In this document: piece after piece, positions 46,291-58,645 of the stretch
Numbering within the stretch: the stretch's first letter is position 1
Layout: the number at the start of each line of letters is the position of its first letter
Origin: Gnetum montanum
Lineage: Eukaryota; Streptophyta; Gnetopsida; Gnetales; Gnetaceae
Direction of reading: 5' to 3'
Length of the DNA: 64,000 bases
Assembly (NCBI GenBank): GCA_015680685.1
Contig: MNCI01007578.1
Coordinates: 483,313 to 547,312 of the forward strand
The notes under the pieces: model-generated
The model's input: the letters and a program-made list of their open reading frames with translations, nothing else
Told to the model about the DNA's origin: nothing
The model's database searches: none
Made by a program: the position numbers and the translations under genes

Positions 46291-49200
46291 GTTTACTTTG
46301 AATTATTTACAACTATGTTCCTTATTCAGTTATTTATTAGTTATTAATAACCTGCGCTGGTCTTTTCGATTTCGAGAATATTGATTTGTCTGATGCAAAG
46401 AAAACCTAGCCTCTCTCGTATCTTTATTGACGCTGCTCACTACCGTCATTGCTGGGTTTTAATTTGTTTTTTTCCTCTATATCTTTGTCTAAATTTGCTT
46501 CTTTGCTAGCAGTGAAGTTAGCACCTTCAAAAAATCATTAATCGAGCATTCTAGTTGTTCACGGCCGACACCGTAACATAGGATTCATAGAAGAATTACG
46601 GTTTAGGTGACAGTTTGAATCACTTCTTTGAAAAAAAAAAACAAAAGAAGTGTAATAGTTATGGTTTAAGGATTGTTGTTTTTGGACATTTATTCAAATT
46701 TTACTGTATTGTAGTTTTTGCTATTAGAAACATGTTTAACGAGGAAAAAGGAGTTGACCGTTTCTTATGAAAACACTTGTTTTGAACTTGTTAAAAATGT
46801 GAACAAATCAAGTTGCTTATGGAAATTTTTAAAAATATTTTGGTATTTTCTGTGCAAGTTCTGTATTCTTGTTCAGTTTTTGCTATAAATAATATTGTTG
46901 ACTTCAATAATTGACTACTTACAAACCACAAAGAAAAACGTTCTGTTATATAAATTTTTATTTTCAATAAAATTTCCGTAAAAAAAGTACCTTTTCTAAT
47001 TAAAAACTGCAGCCAAATATGATTTTATCTTCCTAGTTAAAATGGTGCACTGGAAAGGAACAGCTTTCCCACTCATTCCAAGGCCAAGAAGTCAGTCACC
47101 ACGCTGTTAAAAGGACTAACCTTTGCTCTATTAGCATTTTTTTTTTGGTTTTTTATATTTCTAATAGCGTGTGTTTTTCCCAAATATGCAAGAATAGCCA
47201 AAGCTAGGCCCAAAAGTGATGAATTACTACAAACACCAACAATTGGTGTTGTTCATAGTACATGAAGAATTCTAGTAACGATCCTTGAATTTTTTTCTCC
47301 TAGCTTGGCTAAATTAAGTACATGAAGTAGCTTGGCTAAATTAAGTACATGAAGAATTCTGCTCGAGCGGAACCTTTATAGGCAGCATAATAGCTGTTCA
47401 AGACACCATCTGCCCAGGCAAGATAGATTCGGTTCTACTGACTTTATCCAAAAGCCACAAACTTAACCTGCAAAGCATTCCATAGTACAATGCTACCCTA
47501 AAATACCCAATTCATTGCCCCTTGTTTTTTTGGCTCTTAATCAAAGGAATGGCACAAAAGAACTCATGTAACTGACCCACATGATTGAGATAAGGTTAGC
47601 ACAAAAGAACTCATATAACTGACCCATTTGTGCCCATATAACTGACCCATGTAATTGAGATATGGCTGTGATGATGATGATTGAACCATGGCACCTCTAG
47701 TTAACAAAGGTTTCTTATAAGGTTGTCACCATTGTTAGCCTTGGGGAAACCATTGGTAACATCTTGCTGGATTTAGGATGCTTAATAGGTGCTGAACCCT
47801 TGAGTTGTCTTTTAATTCTCATCAATGTCATAGCATAGGAGGCAGGACTACAACTGTGCCCAGATATTTGAAAAACATTTCTGACAGAATACCATGTATC
47901 CAATGCCCAGTACCACTAGGGATTTAGGATGTCTGGCACTCTGGCTGTAAGTGAGGGTTGAGGAGACTTGACTGAGTACATAAATATAAACATAGAGTGA
48001 AACTGCAGCAGTAAAACAATTAAAGACTCTGAAGTTATAAATAAAGGGGATGAACATCACAATGTTCTCTGAATCTCCTTGCCTTATTTTTCCCAAGAAA
48101 CATATTTGTATATCTCCTTGCCTTATTTTCCCAAGAAACATATTTGTATATATAAAAGAGCTGAGGTATACCAATTAAAATAATGTTGCTACTTCATTTT
48201 CTTAGTTCAAAGTTTGAAGCATGTTTTGTTTTTATTTTGTTTTAGTTGTGTATCACTACTAGGGAACTGATTTTTCTTTCAGTCCCTTGTCCTGTCTGTT
48301 TCCCTTAATTTGTTATCTTTTACCAGTTTTGTGCCTCAGCCATCAATAGAACTGGGTTTTTTCTCTCTCTATAGAGAGCTGAGGTACCATATATTCTCAA
48401 AACCGGCTGTGTGTTAGCTTAACCAGCACCAGTTCAATATTAGTACAGAAGAACACCATATAACAAACGGAAATCTTGTAGGATTCGATGCCTGCTGTGA
48501 TTAACAAAAAAGAATGACCCCTTAAACTTCAGATCTATCAACAAATGAAACAAAAATAGACTAGGATGCCATCAAACTAACAGAGCAAGAATGCATGATT
48601 CTACAACTTTTTCACTTAAAGTACATTTAATATCTATTTGGATACGTCTATTTATTAGATACTCATTTTGCTGGCAACTTCTTATGTGTTGGAGGAATTA
48701 GAAACCTTTGCTGGTATTTTGGTTCAGTTACAATTTTTATTGTTTTAGTTCCTTTATATACATCAAAGAAGGTAGTTTCTGGTGTGTTTTTTTCTTTTTA
48801 AAGCTTTTTGAGGATATAAGTTTTCTTTAGTGAGTTTGTTCAAACAATAGAAAAGTGTTAACATTTTGCTAGCTTGTTTTGTTTTGTTTTACTTTTTTCT
48901 GCTAACGTTCTTTGATTTCTCATCATATTTTGCAAGCTGTAATCATCCTTTTGGAATCCTTTTCCTGTTTTGTTAAATTATCAACTAGATTATCTAATAT
49001 TTCATTTTTTCTGTTTTTTGGTTTTATTCAAGGATGAGCTTGACTTTGTCACCATTTAAGTTGAAGCAGGGGATGGACTCTATTCTGCTTTATCTACTCT
49101 TTAGCAAACTGCTTATTTTCTAACATTTCAAAACTTTAATAACTTTACTGTTATTTGGAAAGAAACAATGTTTTAATGAACAACAATACTAAACTGCAAA

Positions 49201-50387
49201 TACTTACGCTAAATTATTATTTTGCAAACCTCTTTTCAAGTTTTTAAAAACCTGTATGAAGAAGAATCTCTATTACTAGGCAAGGCTGTATGCCTAAGGA
49301 AACATGAAAGATACTCAATAGCTATGAGCATTGTTTCATTTTGATTTCTTTTGATTTTTCTGAAGTTGTAAAAGTGCTATTAGACTGATTGTTGAAAACA
49401 CAATTTTATTGGGAGATAGAATATACTGCACCTATAACATGCCATTCATTTTTAGTATTATTTATAAGTTTGGAAATGTAACAGCTTTACTAGGTTTTTT
49501 TTTCCTTTGGGTGCAGTGAAAGGAATTAACATATATTCCATGTATACTAGGTTAACTTCCTTCATGTGGAGTCAAAGGCTTAATTTATGAGAGTTTTTTT
49601 TGGGAATCGGTAATTGCGTCCCGTGCAGGATACAATGAGTGCAGATAGTGTATGGAAAACAAAGGAAATCAAAATAACAATAACTAAGATAAGAGAATTA
49701 GCTTTACATGGTTCAATATGGTAATTGTAGAATATTGCTATTCGTTCTTATAGGCAATGAGAGCTTTAGTGTTTACCCATTTACCCTGAACCTATTAGAA
49801 GCCTTTGTTTCATGTTTCCTTCGTTTGCCACACAAGAATAAAGGTATATGAACAAGCCTTTTCCCATATACAAAGGATTGAGGCTTTCTAATACTATTTT
49901 CACTGTTCAGCATATTAGTGCCAAGTTCTTTGTAACATCTTAATTATTCCTTCTATGTCCTTTGTGGCACCAGTTTGTGTGCTTTTTTTATTTATTAAAT
50001 TTTTAGTTATTTATTTTTGGTTGGGTTATGCTTTTACTCCATGTCCATCTGTAGACAAATATTTACATAGACACCGGCAACCACTATTATATGGGCACAC
50101 ATGGTTTTTTCAAAGTCTTCATTTTCTGGGGTTTCCTTAAAGATGTTACAAATTTTATCCCAATAAGCATATGCATTGTGGTATAAAGAGGTTTTATGCC
50201 TTGTTCATGGACATTAACCTGCATTTTAATTTTTTATTTTGAAAAACCCATTTACAGCATTTATTTAGATTTCAGAAGCAATCAGTAATTGAAGGCTATT
50301 GTATTTTTGAACTAGAGAATGACTCTGATTAATTTAATAATTGAAGCTACTGATTTTCTAAAGACTGTTGTCTGGAAATTTATTCAG
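46291..50387. other. Possible 5' UTR intron or intergenic DNA
   Basis: No reading frame of interest. Short tandem duplications: GGCTAAATTAAGTACATGAAG (about 47304-47352), CAAAAGAACTCATGTAACTGACC-like (47550-47650), CTCCTTGCCTTATTTTCCCAAGAAAC-like (about 48075-48150). Confidence 0.3.
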
Positions 50388-50606
50388 ATGGCTGCTGTGT
50401 CTTTAAATTTGTTTCATACGCTGAGAGATAAGAGTGCAAAATGTGTAGACATTTCAACGAATCATTGTCAACTCACAGCTTGGAAATCCTATTACAAGAA
50501 TTGGTGGTCTTGCACACAAGGCAGAAGGCAGGGTCTACAACCAAAGTTAAATAACAACAATTTTGTATTGCGCTGCTGTGCCTCAGACTCCTCCCATAAT
50601 CCTCAA
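50388..50606 (+). CDS. DNL-type zinc-ribbon (HEP/Zim17-like) protein, exon 1
   Basis: Encodes residues 1-73, starting MAAVSLNLFHTLRDKSAK. It is rich in Ser/Thr/Asn/Arg with few acids, as in an organelle targeting peptide. The start at 50388 is chosen because it opens a typical transit-peptide start and directly follows an acceptor-like CAG. An in-frame ATG at 50319 would add 23 residues, which would look less like a transit peptide. The donor is at 50607 (CCTCAA/GTGTGC), phase 0, joining exon 2 without changing the frame. Known plastid and mitochondrial family members act as escort or solubility factors for the organellar Hsp70. Confidence 0.75.
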
Positions 50607-50683
50607 GTGTGCTACTCTTACTGATGTTATTTATACAACAAGGCTTAAATTTTACTTCTCACTACTTACTTTTGTTGTTGCAG

Positions 50684-50812
50684 GCTAATGGCATAGAAAT
50701 TAGTCGCCCTCGAAGGAGTCTTCTAGTGTCATTTAACTGTGATGCATGTGGTGTAAGGACACAACGCATGGTGAATCGTGCAGCTTATGAACGTGGAACT
50801 GTTTTTGTTCAG
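50684..50812 (+). CDS. DNL-type zinc-ribbon protein, exon 2
   Basis: Encodes residues 74-116. A 77-bp intron (50607-50683, GT...TTGTTGTTGCAG) precedes it. It carries the first half of the zinc ribbon, VSFNCDACGVRTQRMVN (Cys 92 and 95), then RAAYERGTVFVQ. It ends in frame at CAG/GTACAT. The pattern C-x2-C-G-x-R-T-x-R-x-x-N and the AYERGTVFVQ box are diagnostic for DNL/Zim17 proteins. Confidence 0.9.
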
Positions 50813-51288
50813 GTACATGGTTGGCAATGAGTGCTTGCATGTTTTCTTAGAGATTTACCACATGCTATAAAGTTTTCTACTAAGTAACTGCCATTTTGGA
50901 TATTGAAATTTTGTCCATTATTTCATTCATGGTAAAATTGTGAATCAAGATATCTTATTGTAATGGGGTGCAATACTATCTGCCGATGCTTGAAAAGCTA
51001 ATTTCCATTTAGATGGAACATACAGGTGAACTACCCATTAATAAAAGAACAAATCTGTTCCCTGCCTGTGTATCCAGCCACAAGCCCACATTGTACCCGC
51101 AAGTTGTCTGTTGTGAATTCAAAATTTGCATTTAAAAATTTAAAATTTGTGGTAAAAAATGGAGCTTCTAGTGTTCCTACTTAAAAAAAAGAAAAAAAAA
51201 AAGGTTTCCAAGGTATCTGCAGGCAAGATTTTCAAAATGAGTATTGAAAAATTCAACTATGGATGTAATTTAAATTTCACAGGAATAG

Positions 51289-51330
51289 TGTTGAAACAAA
51301 CATAGGTACACCAAACCATGTTAGTCTTTT
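51289..51330 (-). repeat. SINE-like fragment
   Basis: TGTTGAAACAAACATAGGTACACC on the + strand is the reverse of the GGTGTACCTATGTTT tail of the family. Confidence 0.35.
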
Positions 51331-51894
51331 GGCTTTTTGTAAGCTTTGGGATGAGGGAAACAAGTATTTTTTAATTTTTTTCTTGAGGAAGGCTGATTGA
51401 TGTATTGCTTAATTGAAGTCAGAGGGGAAAAGAAGGATTGCTTTATGAACTGCCACAATTAAACAACAGTATCTTACACTTAACATGCAGCAGTTTAGAG
51501 TTTACATGTGCTGATTTTAATGGCTGTGCAGTAAATCTTTGCTGCATATTTTACATTCTGCACCAATGACCATCCAAAGAAATTGAAAAGCAACTCTGTT
51601 AACATTCTGCATCAATGACTATCCAAAGAAATTGTAAAGCAACTTTGTTAATCATTAGGATAGGTTAGAGAAGTAGAGCTTTCTGAAAAACCTTAATAAC
51701 AGGAAAACCACTGCATCTATAACAGAAGCTTCTTAGAATGTATATTGCCAATAAAGGCATTGCCCATGAAAACTAGGCATGCTTATTTAGAATTTCTAGA
51801 ATATTGTTGATGATGCATCCAGCCACAATTTTGTATCTATATGTAAGCCTGGATGCATAGAATTATTTGTGTGCACTTAAACCTATAGCTTAGG

Positions 51895-52110
51895 CTTGTT
51901 TCAGTGGGTGGTGATACATCACGTGGTGATGCACCACATGTGGTCTGCTACCTCACCTCATGTGCTGCCTCACTGGTGTGTTTTCTCACCTCATGCACTA
52001 CCTCATGTGGTCCACTACCTCATTGGTGAGGTGCCTTACCTAGTGTGCTACCTCATGTTGTGCATTGCCTCGTCTCTTCTGTTACAAGCTAAGAAACTAT
52101 AAATACCTCA
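51895..52110 (+). repeat. CTACCTCATG repeat array ahead of a TATA box, LTR-like
   Basis: Imperfect repeats of CTACCTCATGTGGT/CTCACCTCATG follow TACATCACGTGGTGATG. TATAAATA is at 52099-52106. The arrangement (short motif array, then TATA) recalls the U3 of the gypsy LTRs, but no LTR ends or partner were found. Confidence 0.3.
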
Positions 52111-52534
52111 TTTAATAATTTTTCCTTTGTATTTTTTGGTAAAAGGCTCTTTTCCTCTCTTAGGCAAGGGTCTCATTTATTTTCCTTTATGTTTTTGATT
52201 TGTTGCTTCATTGTATAGTGAGACTTTGTCAGACTATTGCCATGCTTTTGTAGTCTAGTACCCATTTGGTCAATGTGGAGTCAAGTGTTTATGCAATGAA
52301 TACAACTTAGTTTTTTTTGTAAATTTTTCATTTTTAATTTATTGAACCTTGACAATGATACCTCATCAATGAACTTATTTATTAACTTTAGAAATTATAA
52401 TTAAATTAATTTCCTTAGATATATTAGCTTAGTTGTGTAGAGCTTGCGATGATTCCACCTTGCTTCAGGAGATCATACCTATTTGGAATGGTTTTGGGCC
52501 ATCAAGGGTATGAGTGAGGAGATTTTATCATTTT

Positions 52535-52700
52535 TGTGTGTTAGTGTTGCACCTGTCCCGTAAGGGATTGCAGCATGATTTTTGTGTGTGTGTGTTAGAT
52601 TTCTGCGTCGCACCTGTCTCACAAGGGATTATGATGTGAAGGCATGTTTAATTTCTCTTTTGTATGCCAACGTTGCACCTATCATGCAAAGGATTGCAAT
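52535..52700 (+). repeat. Three-copy repeat with GCACCTGTC...AAGGGATTGCA core
   Basis: TTGCACCTGTCCCGTAAGGG, CGCACCTGTCTCACAAGGGA and TTGCACCTATCATGCAAAGG lie about 60-70 bases apart, each followed by ATTGCA or ATTATGA. Origin unknown. Confidence 0.5.
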
Positions 52701-54413
52701 AAGTTTTAATTATTGTTTTATATTTATATTTATAAAATCCATAAAAATTATAAAAATATCATTTCTTTATTGTGTGAACATAGGTACCTTTTCTTGTATT
52801 ATATGTATAATAACATTTTTTATTTATTAAATGCAATGATATACATAAGTAACCTGTGCAATTCACATTCCCATTGTCTTCAGTGTTTATGACTGATTTG
52901 CTATGTGTACTGTTAATAGACCTCTTGTGGTCTTGGCTAGGGGGCCTCTATCAGTTGTGTAATTCATCATAACTGAAATTCTATTAGCTGCTCATTTTCA
53001 GGCATTAATAACAAAATTTAAATGTAGATATGGAAAATCCAATTTTATGCTTTTACAAGATTAGAAAATAAGATAAAAATGTTCCCAAAAAATTTCATGT
53101 TTTACTCTGAAATGTCATGCCCCTTAATAAAAATGTAGCTTGCAAGATAACAGTCACTAGGCCAACATCAAGATCAAACCAGAAATCTGCAGAGGTTTAC
53201 ACTCGGAAAAACTGATTAAAATTCCAGGTAAATGTCTCATAATCCTAACAGGATATGGAAGTTCGAATCTTTCTTTCATTTAATCATCTGAGAACTGGTT
53301 TAGAAACATCCTTCAAACAATCATCATCATCATCCTATGCTTATCCCAACAAAATGGGGTTGGCTAGACATTCTTCAAACACTGGATTTTGAATTTTGCA
53401 GACAGAAAAGAGGCTTAGCTAGGAAGTTTATAAATTGTGACATTTTTCAATTAGCAGCATGTACAAAAAATGTGAGTTAAAGAAAAATGATTATTATAGC
53501 AATAAGTAGATGAATGCCTAAAGGAATCAAATATCTTTTCCTTGTGCCAGACATAACTTGCACATTTTGTTTTCCTTTCTTCCTCTGCTCCTTCCTCATT
53601 TTCTGTTTGTTTGTTTTTTGGCAAGACATTTTGAAGGATTAAAGAGAGAATAAACAGTGCCTAAGTTCATGGTTTGTATCTTTTTCTTTTTCCATGTTAT
53701 AATCAGAAAACAATTTGCATATTTTGTATATCTTGTTACCTGTATACAATGTTTTATCATTTTATAATCCTTGGATACCATTGCACTCCAATCAAATGGA
53801 GACTGTTTACAAATATCTTCCTTGTTACATTGGACGGTTGAATCGAATGGGATATTCTTCCTTTGAGAAATGAGAGCCACTATTGTTTTAATTCTTTTGT
53901 ATAACTCTTACAGCATTGGTTACTTTTGTAGGGTGCCCATCACCTTTTTTCTAAGATAAGTTTTAAGTTAAGGTTTTATACAATTTCACAGCTCCTCAGC
54001 ATTTTAATTTTTTTTGATGAAAAAGGTAACCTGTTATTCTTGTGATATTTATTATCATTTTTATTTATAAGATTTTCCAACACTGAAGTTTCTTGTTTTA
54101 TTTTTGTGAAATCAATTTTGGGTGATTATGAGAATATTAGTTGCACTGACCTTTAGCTTTTCCTACATTTCATTAACCCATCTGATTAAAAATAGGGAAA
54201 ACGTTTTTACATGTGTTTTCCATTACTCTTGTTCTTTATTGTTCTTATTGATATGCACTATAAAGAGGGGATGAATTTTATAAAAAGAGGTGGCTAGTGA
54301 TGGCAGAGGGTTTGAAACTGGCTTCTACCTAATGCTCACATATGCATCTGTAGAGTTATTTAATTGAGATAATCATTTAAGATCTAGCTGAGTGAAAATA
54401 GCCTTGCGAGAGC

Positions 54414-54728
54414 ATGGGACTGCTCTTGAAATTGTGGATATTTATCGAGGAATTTCATAATAAGCTAGGATGGAGAGTTTGGTTAGTAGCATTCTTAGGT
54501 ATTTCATATGAATTGTGGAGGGAGCATAATTTTAGGACATTCAGCAAAGAATTAGACCTGGACACTCAATGCAAACTATTGTTCACAGATAAAAGGATTC
54601 AAGGAAGATTAGAAAGGGATCCAGCCGGAAGAATAATCTTCATTAGTGTATATATACATATAATTTTCAGGGGGTTTGAATTCTGTAACGTACACTTAAA
54701 TATTGGCATGGTAACACAGTCACTATAG
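54414..54728 (+). pseudogene. Possible LINE 3' relic in intron 2
   Basis: A 104-codon open frame has LVAFLGISYELWREHNFRTF, close in form to the WxxWxERNxRxF segment at the end of plant L1 ORF2. The rest is not recognised. Weak evidence. Confidence 0.3.
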
Positions 54729-56429
54729 AATTGGATTTCCATTATCAAAGGAGAAATTGTGCGAGGAGTTTTAAAAGTTGACTTTTGCTTCTGTCCATTT
54801 GGATGTAATTTTTAGTTTTAAATAAAAGCACCGTACTTATTTATGATTTTAATGCTTTTTCCTTAATTTCTGCCTTTCTCAATTCTCTTCGTGGTTATGA
54901 GTAGAATTGACACGAAGCTGCCCCATCCTTTAACCCTATTGTGAATCATCAAAATGCATGATCCTTTGGATCTATCACAGCATAATTTGTTGGAATTGAA
55001 TATGTGAGTGGCATTATGCAAAACACAATTACTTCAAGTGCCACCCTGCATGTAGGGTGAGTTGTCATCCTCATTGATGCTTCATATTGGGTTTCCTTAT
55101 CAGAGTTGTCACTCTGCCAAGATCATTCTTGAAATCCATGTCTACAAGATCTTTTGGAATCTGAAATTTTCAGTGCTAGACATTGGATTTTTGTTGGGGG
55201 TATCCAATAAAAATGCATGTTCAGTATATTTTCAACTCTATCTATTGGTAATTCCGTAATTTTAGATCGCACAGTTACTCTTCCATCCAACATTAGCCAA
55301 ATATATTTGATAAATATTTCTTTTAGCAGTTACAAGAGTATACCTCACCAGTAGTCTCAATCTTTATGTTGGTGCTTGAATAAGTTCATTTAAGAAAGCT
55401 TTTAAACTATAGCTCTTTGGTTAATGATACAGAGTCTGAATGGAAACCTAAGCGTTTGGGATTTTTATGCTTTTGGTCAAAACAGTTAATTCATTTTATA
55501 GTCTGTATGACAGCGGTAGTGGATTGACTCAAGTTGGGTGCTAAACAAGTGATCAAGGACCAAGTTTTTTAATTTGCTTCTACCGGCTGTGGCAATATCA
55601 CAATGTATGTCTTCTTGTTCATACCATGCTGTAGCTTTTCTGATTAAGTTATCACAAATCAGGAGGATGCTTTCCACTTTGATGAATATCTTCAAATATC
55701 AAGGTTGCTGAATTTCTGTGATCTAATTCTGAAAAATAATGGTATTTAATGGAATTGGAAATCTAAATGTATCATAAAAAACTATGTTTCAGATGTTCCA
55801 TGGACTAGTGCAGTCCTAAAATTGTTGTTTCCCATGCTGCATTGAAGTAGTTGCCTAATTCATATACTATTTTAAAGCCTAACTGTTATAATTCAATTCT
55901 TTGTTGCACAGTAAAGCCAGGCCTTTATATTTTGTTTCCTTTTGAAAACCTGTTAAAGCAGAAGTTTCTCAATGTTAAGATAATTCTTTGAGTTTTAACT
56001 GTTTCTGGCAATGTAATTGCTAACTTGTGAGGTGTTTCGCAAACTTCAATTCAAGTACATGTTAATAGGTTTAGCTGTTGATCAGGACTTTAAATTTTTT
56101 TTGGCATTAAACCACACAAGGAAATGTTTAACTAGTTAGTATTAATTTATGGTATTGAGTTTAAGCTGTAATCAAGACATATGATACCTTTATAATATCT
56201 ATGGTGGCTGGTTGTATGCATGGGGTTACATTCAGGTAAATACCTTGGTTCTTTGGACATCTGTGACCCCATCCCCTTATTTATTCATTTGATGATACAT
56301 TATGACTGTTTACTCATTTGCTTTTCAAATTCCGAAATATAATGCCTATGTCATCTGAATGGTTTTGCCTCGAGAAGTGCTTTCTTGACATGTGTCTGAC
56401 ACTTTTTTTTTTCTCAAATTTTGGATCAG

Positions 56430-56519
56430 TGTGCAGGTTGTGAGGCTTATCACAAGCTTGTTGATAATTTGGGTCTAATTGTGGAATACGATTTTAGAAA
56501 TGACCCGGATGTTTCTTAG
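56430..56519 (+). CDS. DNL-type zinc-ribbon protein, exon 3
   Basis: Encodes residues 117-145 and the TAG stop. It opens with CAGCEAYHKLVDNLGLIV: the second C-x2-C (Cys 117 and 120) and the HKLVDN box, then EYDFRNDPDVS. The intron falls exactly between VQ and the second Cys pair. The complete protein is 145 residues, with a zinc ribbon of four Cys. The LVDNLGLIVEYDFR end resembles plastid-type family members as I recall them. Assignment to plastid rather than mitochondrion is inference from that and the N-terminus. Confidence 0.9.
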   Translation, partial: CAGCEAYHKLVDNLGLIVEYDFRNDPDVS

Positions 56520-57057
56520 CAAGGATTAGCAAGGATTGTGCTTGAGCTTGTATGCATTTTGGTCAATTGTGTTTTTGTTGGTTACTTATATTCTGGGGAT
56601 AAAATTCAGTTTCTATCTCCTTCTGTGGCATCCAATGCTATATGTTTTTAAGCATGTTACCCATGATAATGCTACTATGAAATATTTGTGAATAGGTAGA
56701 GCTCAGTTGCATCAAAATCATTTTACATATAATGCCTCAATAGAAATTTGCTCTACAGGGTTGAAATAGAAAGTATATGCAGAAGTTTAAATATCTGAGA
56801 AGACAAACTCACTACTAAGGTAGGTGAAGAGGTTGCAAAACTATCGTATCATTCAAAACTTTTCTGGTTGAATACAAGATAACCTTGTGATGGATGATTG
56901 CTTTGCGAAGAAACTAAATCTTTGTTTATCTTGAAGATATTTTTAATAAAATAATATTTACCTCCAAGATAGATATTCAAATTAGAATTTTATAATTCAG
57001 AATTGCCCACCATCAATAAATCAAAGTTTAATCCATTGTATGTTAATGTTTTGATTT
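56520..57057. other. 3' flank of the zinc-ribbon gene
   Basis: AT-rich 3' UTR and flank. A possible poly(A) word AATAAA is near 56947. Nothing else recognised. Confidence 0.35.
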
Positions 57058-57170
57058 GGCAACTTATGGGTTTGATTTTGATGAGCAATACTAAGTTATA
57101 AAGTTCAACAATATATCTTGGGGTTAAATATTGTTAACAAAATGTTTTGGGTTTCAACATTTCCCACCCT
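57058..57170 (+). repeat. SINE-like fragment
   Basis: ATGGGTTTGATTTTGATGAG (B-box-like), CAATACTAAGTTATAAAGTTC, then TTTTGGGTTTCAACATTTCCC, in the family order. Confidence 0.4.
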
Positions 57171-57640
57171 TCCATTTTTCTGGTAAATATTATTTAAAAA
57201 ATGTTTTGGGTTCTAACTCCTTTCTCCTCCCCCTAAAAAAAATAATTATATAAAAATGGTGTCTTTATGGGATCAAAATAGCCAAACCTATTAAGGTAGC
57301 TGAAGGGTTTAACATATTAAGGTAAGGTAGCTGAAGGGTTTAACATATTAAGGTAGTTGATAGATTTAACAAGGTTAAGGTGTGTGGTTCATTGTTTAAG
57401 TTGTATGGTTTAGCTTTGATCCCAATAGGTTGCATTCCATTTACATCTTGTTTACGATAACCTCAGTGCTAGCTATAGCTTACGCTTGGGAAGTCTTTGG
57501 TTGATCTGCGTGCAGACCATCCAAGGCACTCTACCTTCGTTTACTTTTCCAGCTTGCCCTTGGGGCAAAGCCAGGGTCAGCTGTGGCTGTCCGACGATCT
57601 TTCGATGTCTGTTTCCTTTCCAGCCTTACACCGACGATTT
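57171..57640. other. Short repeats and a GC-richer stretch
   Basis: Three near-copies of ATTAAGGTAGCTGAAGGGTT lie at 57290-57360. A GC-richer stretch (57450-57630) of unknown origin abuts the copia fragment. Confidence 0.35.
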
Positions 57641-57675
57641 AGGTTAATACAACTACAATTGATTTAAAAACACCA

Positions 57676-58530
57676 ATGGAAAAGTGGACTGGTAAGCCAG
57701 CTATTTATTCTCATCTCCATACATTTGGAAGTTTTGTGTATGTGATGTACAATGACCAAGAAAGATTGAAGTTGGACCCAAAGTCTAGGAAATGTATCTT
57801 CTTAGGGTATGCTGATGGAGTTAAGGGGTATCGCCTATGGAATCCCACTACCCACAAGGTTGTCATCAGTAGAGATGTGAAAACTATTTTTCTTCATGGA
57901 GATCTTGAAGAAGAGATTTACATGCTCCAACCAGAAGGTTTTGTAGAAGAAGGCAAAGAGAGCTTAGTTTGTAGATTGAACAAATCTCTGTATGGTCTCA
58001 ATAGGTGCCAAGGTGTTGGTACAAGAGATTTGACTCGTATATCATGAGTCTTGGGTACAATAGACTTAGTGCAGACCCTTGTACATTTTTCAAAAGGTTT
58101 GATGAAAATTTCATCATTTTGCTATTGTATGTGGATGACATGTCGGTTGTAGTCCCCAACAAAGAGCAAATCCAAGAATTGAAGGCACAATTGGCTAGGG
58201 AATTTGATATGAAAGACTTGGGACCATCAAACAAGATTCTAGGGATGCAAATTCACCAAGATAAAAGTAACAAGAAGATTTTGATTTCTCAGAAAAACTA
58301 CTTGGGTAAGATCTTGCGATGGTTCAACATGCAAGATTGTAAGCCAATTTCTATCCCACTTCTTGTTAATTTCAAATTATCCTCCAAGATGTGTCCTAGT
58401 AATGAACTAGAGAGGAATGAGATGTCTCGAGTACCATATGCATCAGCAATGAAAAACCTAATGTTTGCTATGATTTGTACAAGCTCAGACATTGCACAAG
58501 CAGTGGAAGTGGTCAGTTAGTACATGGCAA
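57676..58530 (+). pseudogene. Copia integrase-RT remnant
   Basis: The integrase end runs to VVISRDV and is joined directly to KTIFLHGDLEEEIYM. About the length of the normal intervening RT start is missing, so the fusion is a deletion scar. One frameshift at about 58010 separates KSLYGLN from the following FDSYIMSLGYNR. The catalytic LLYVDDM box is at about 58125-58145. RNase H is truncated. Confidence 0.8.
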
Positions 58531-58645
58531 GCATTGGAATAGATGCTCATATGACTTAGCAAAAGCATAAGCAACATAGAATGGCAAGGTAGGAAGGATG
58601 GTGGAGATATGATTGATCCTTAATCAAAATCTCCAAGTGAGAGAT

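Larger units (their letters stand above)
50813..56429 (+). other. Intron 2 of the zinc-ribbon gene (5.6 kb)
   Basis: GTACATGG...TTTTGGATCAG, phase 0. It holds a SINE-like piece in - orientation (51289-51330), a CACCTCATG-rich array with a downstream TATA-like box (51900-52110), a three-copy repeat (52535-52700), a CATCATCATCCTATG motif known from plant repeat tails (53318-53360) and a possible LINE relic at 54414-54728 (WREHNFRTFSKELD). No other gene seen. Confidence 0.75.

Noticed and set aside
57450-57640. tRNA-gene-like appearance of a GC-rich stretch before the copia fragment
   Set aside because: No cloverleaf could be built and there is no clear A/B-box pair.
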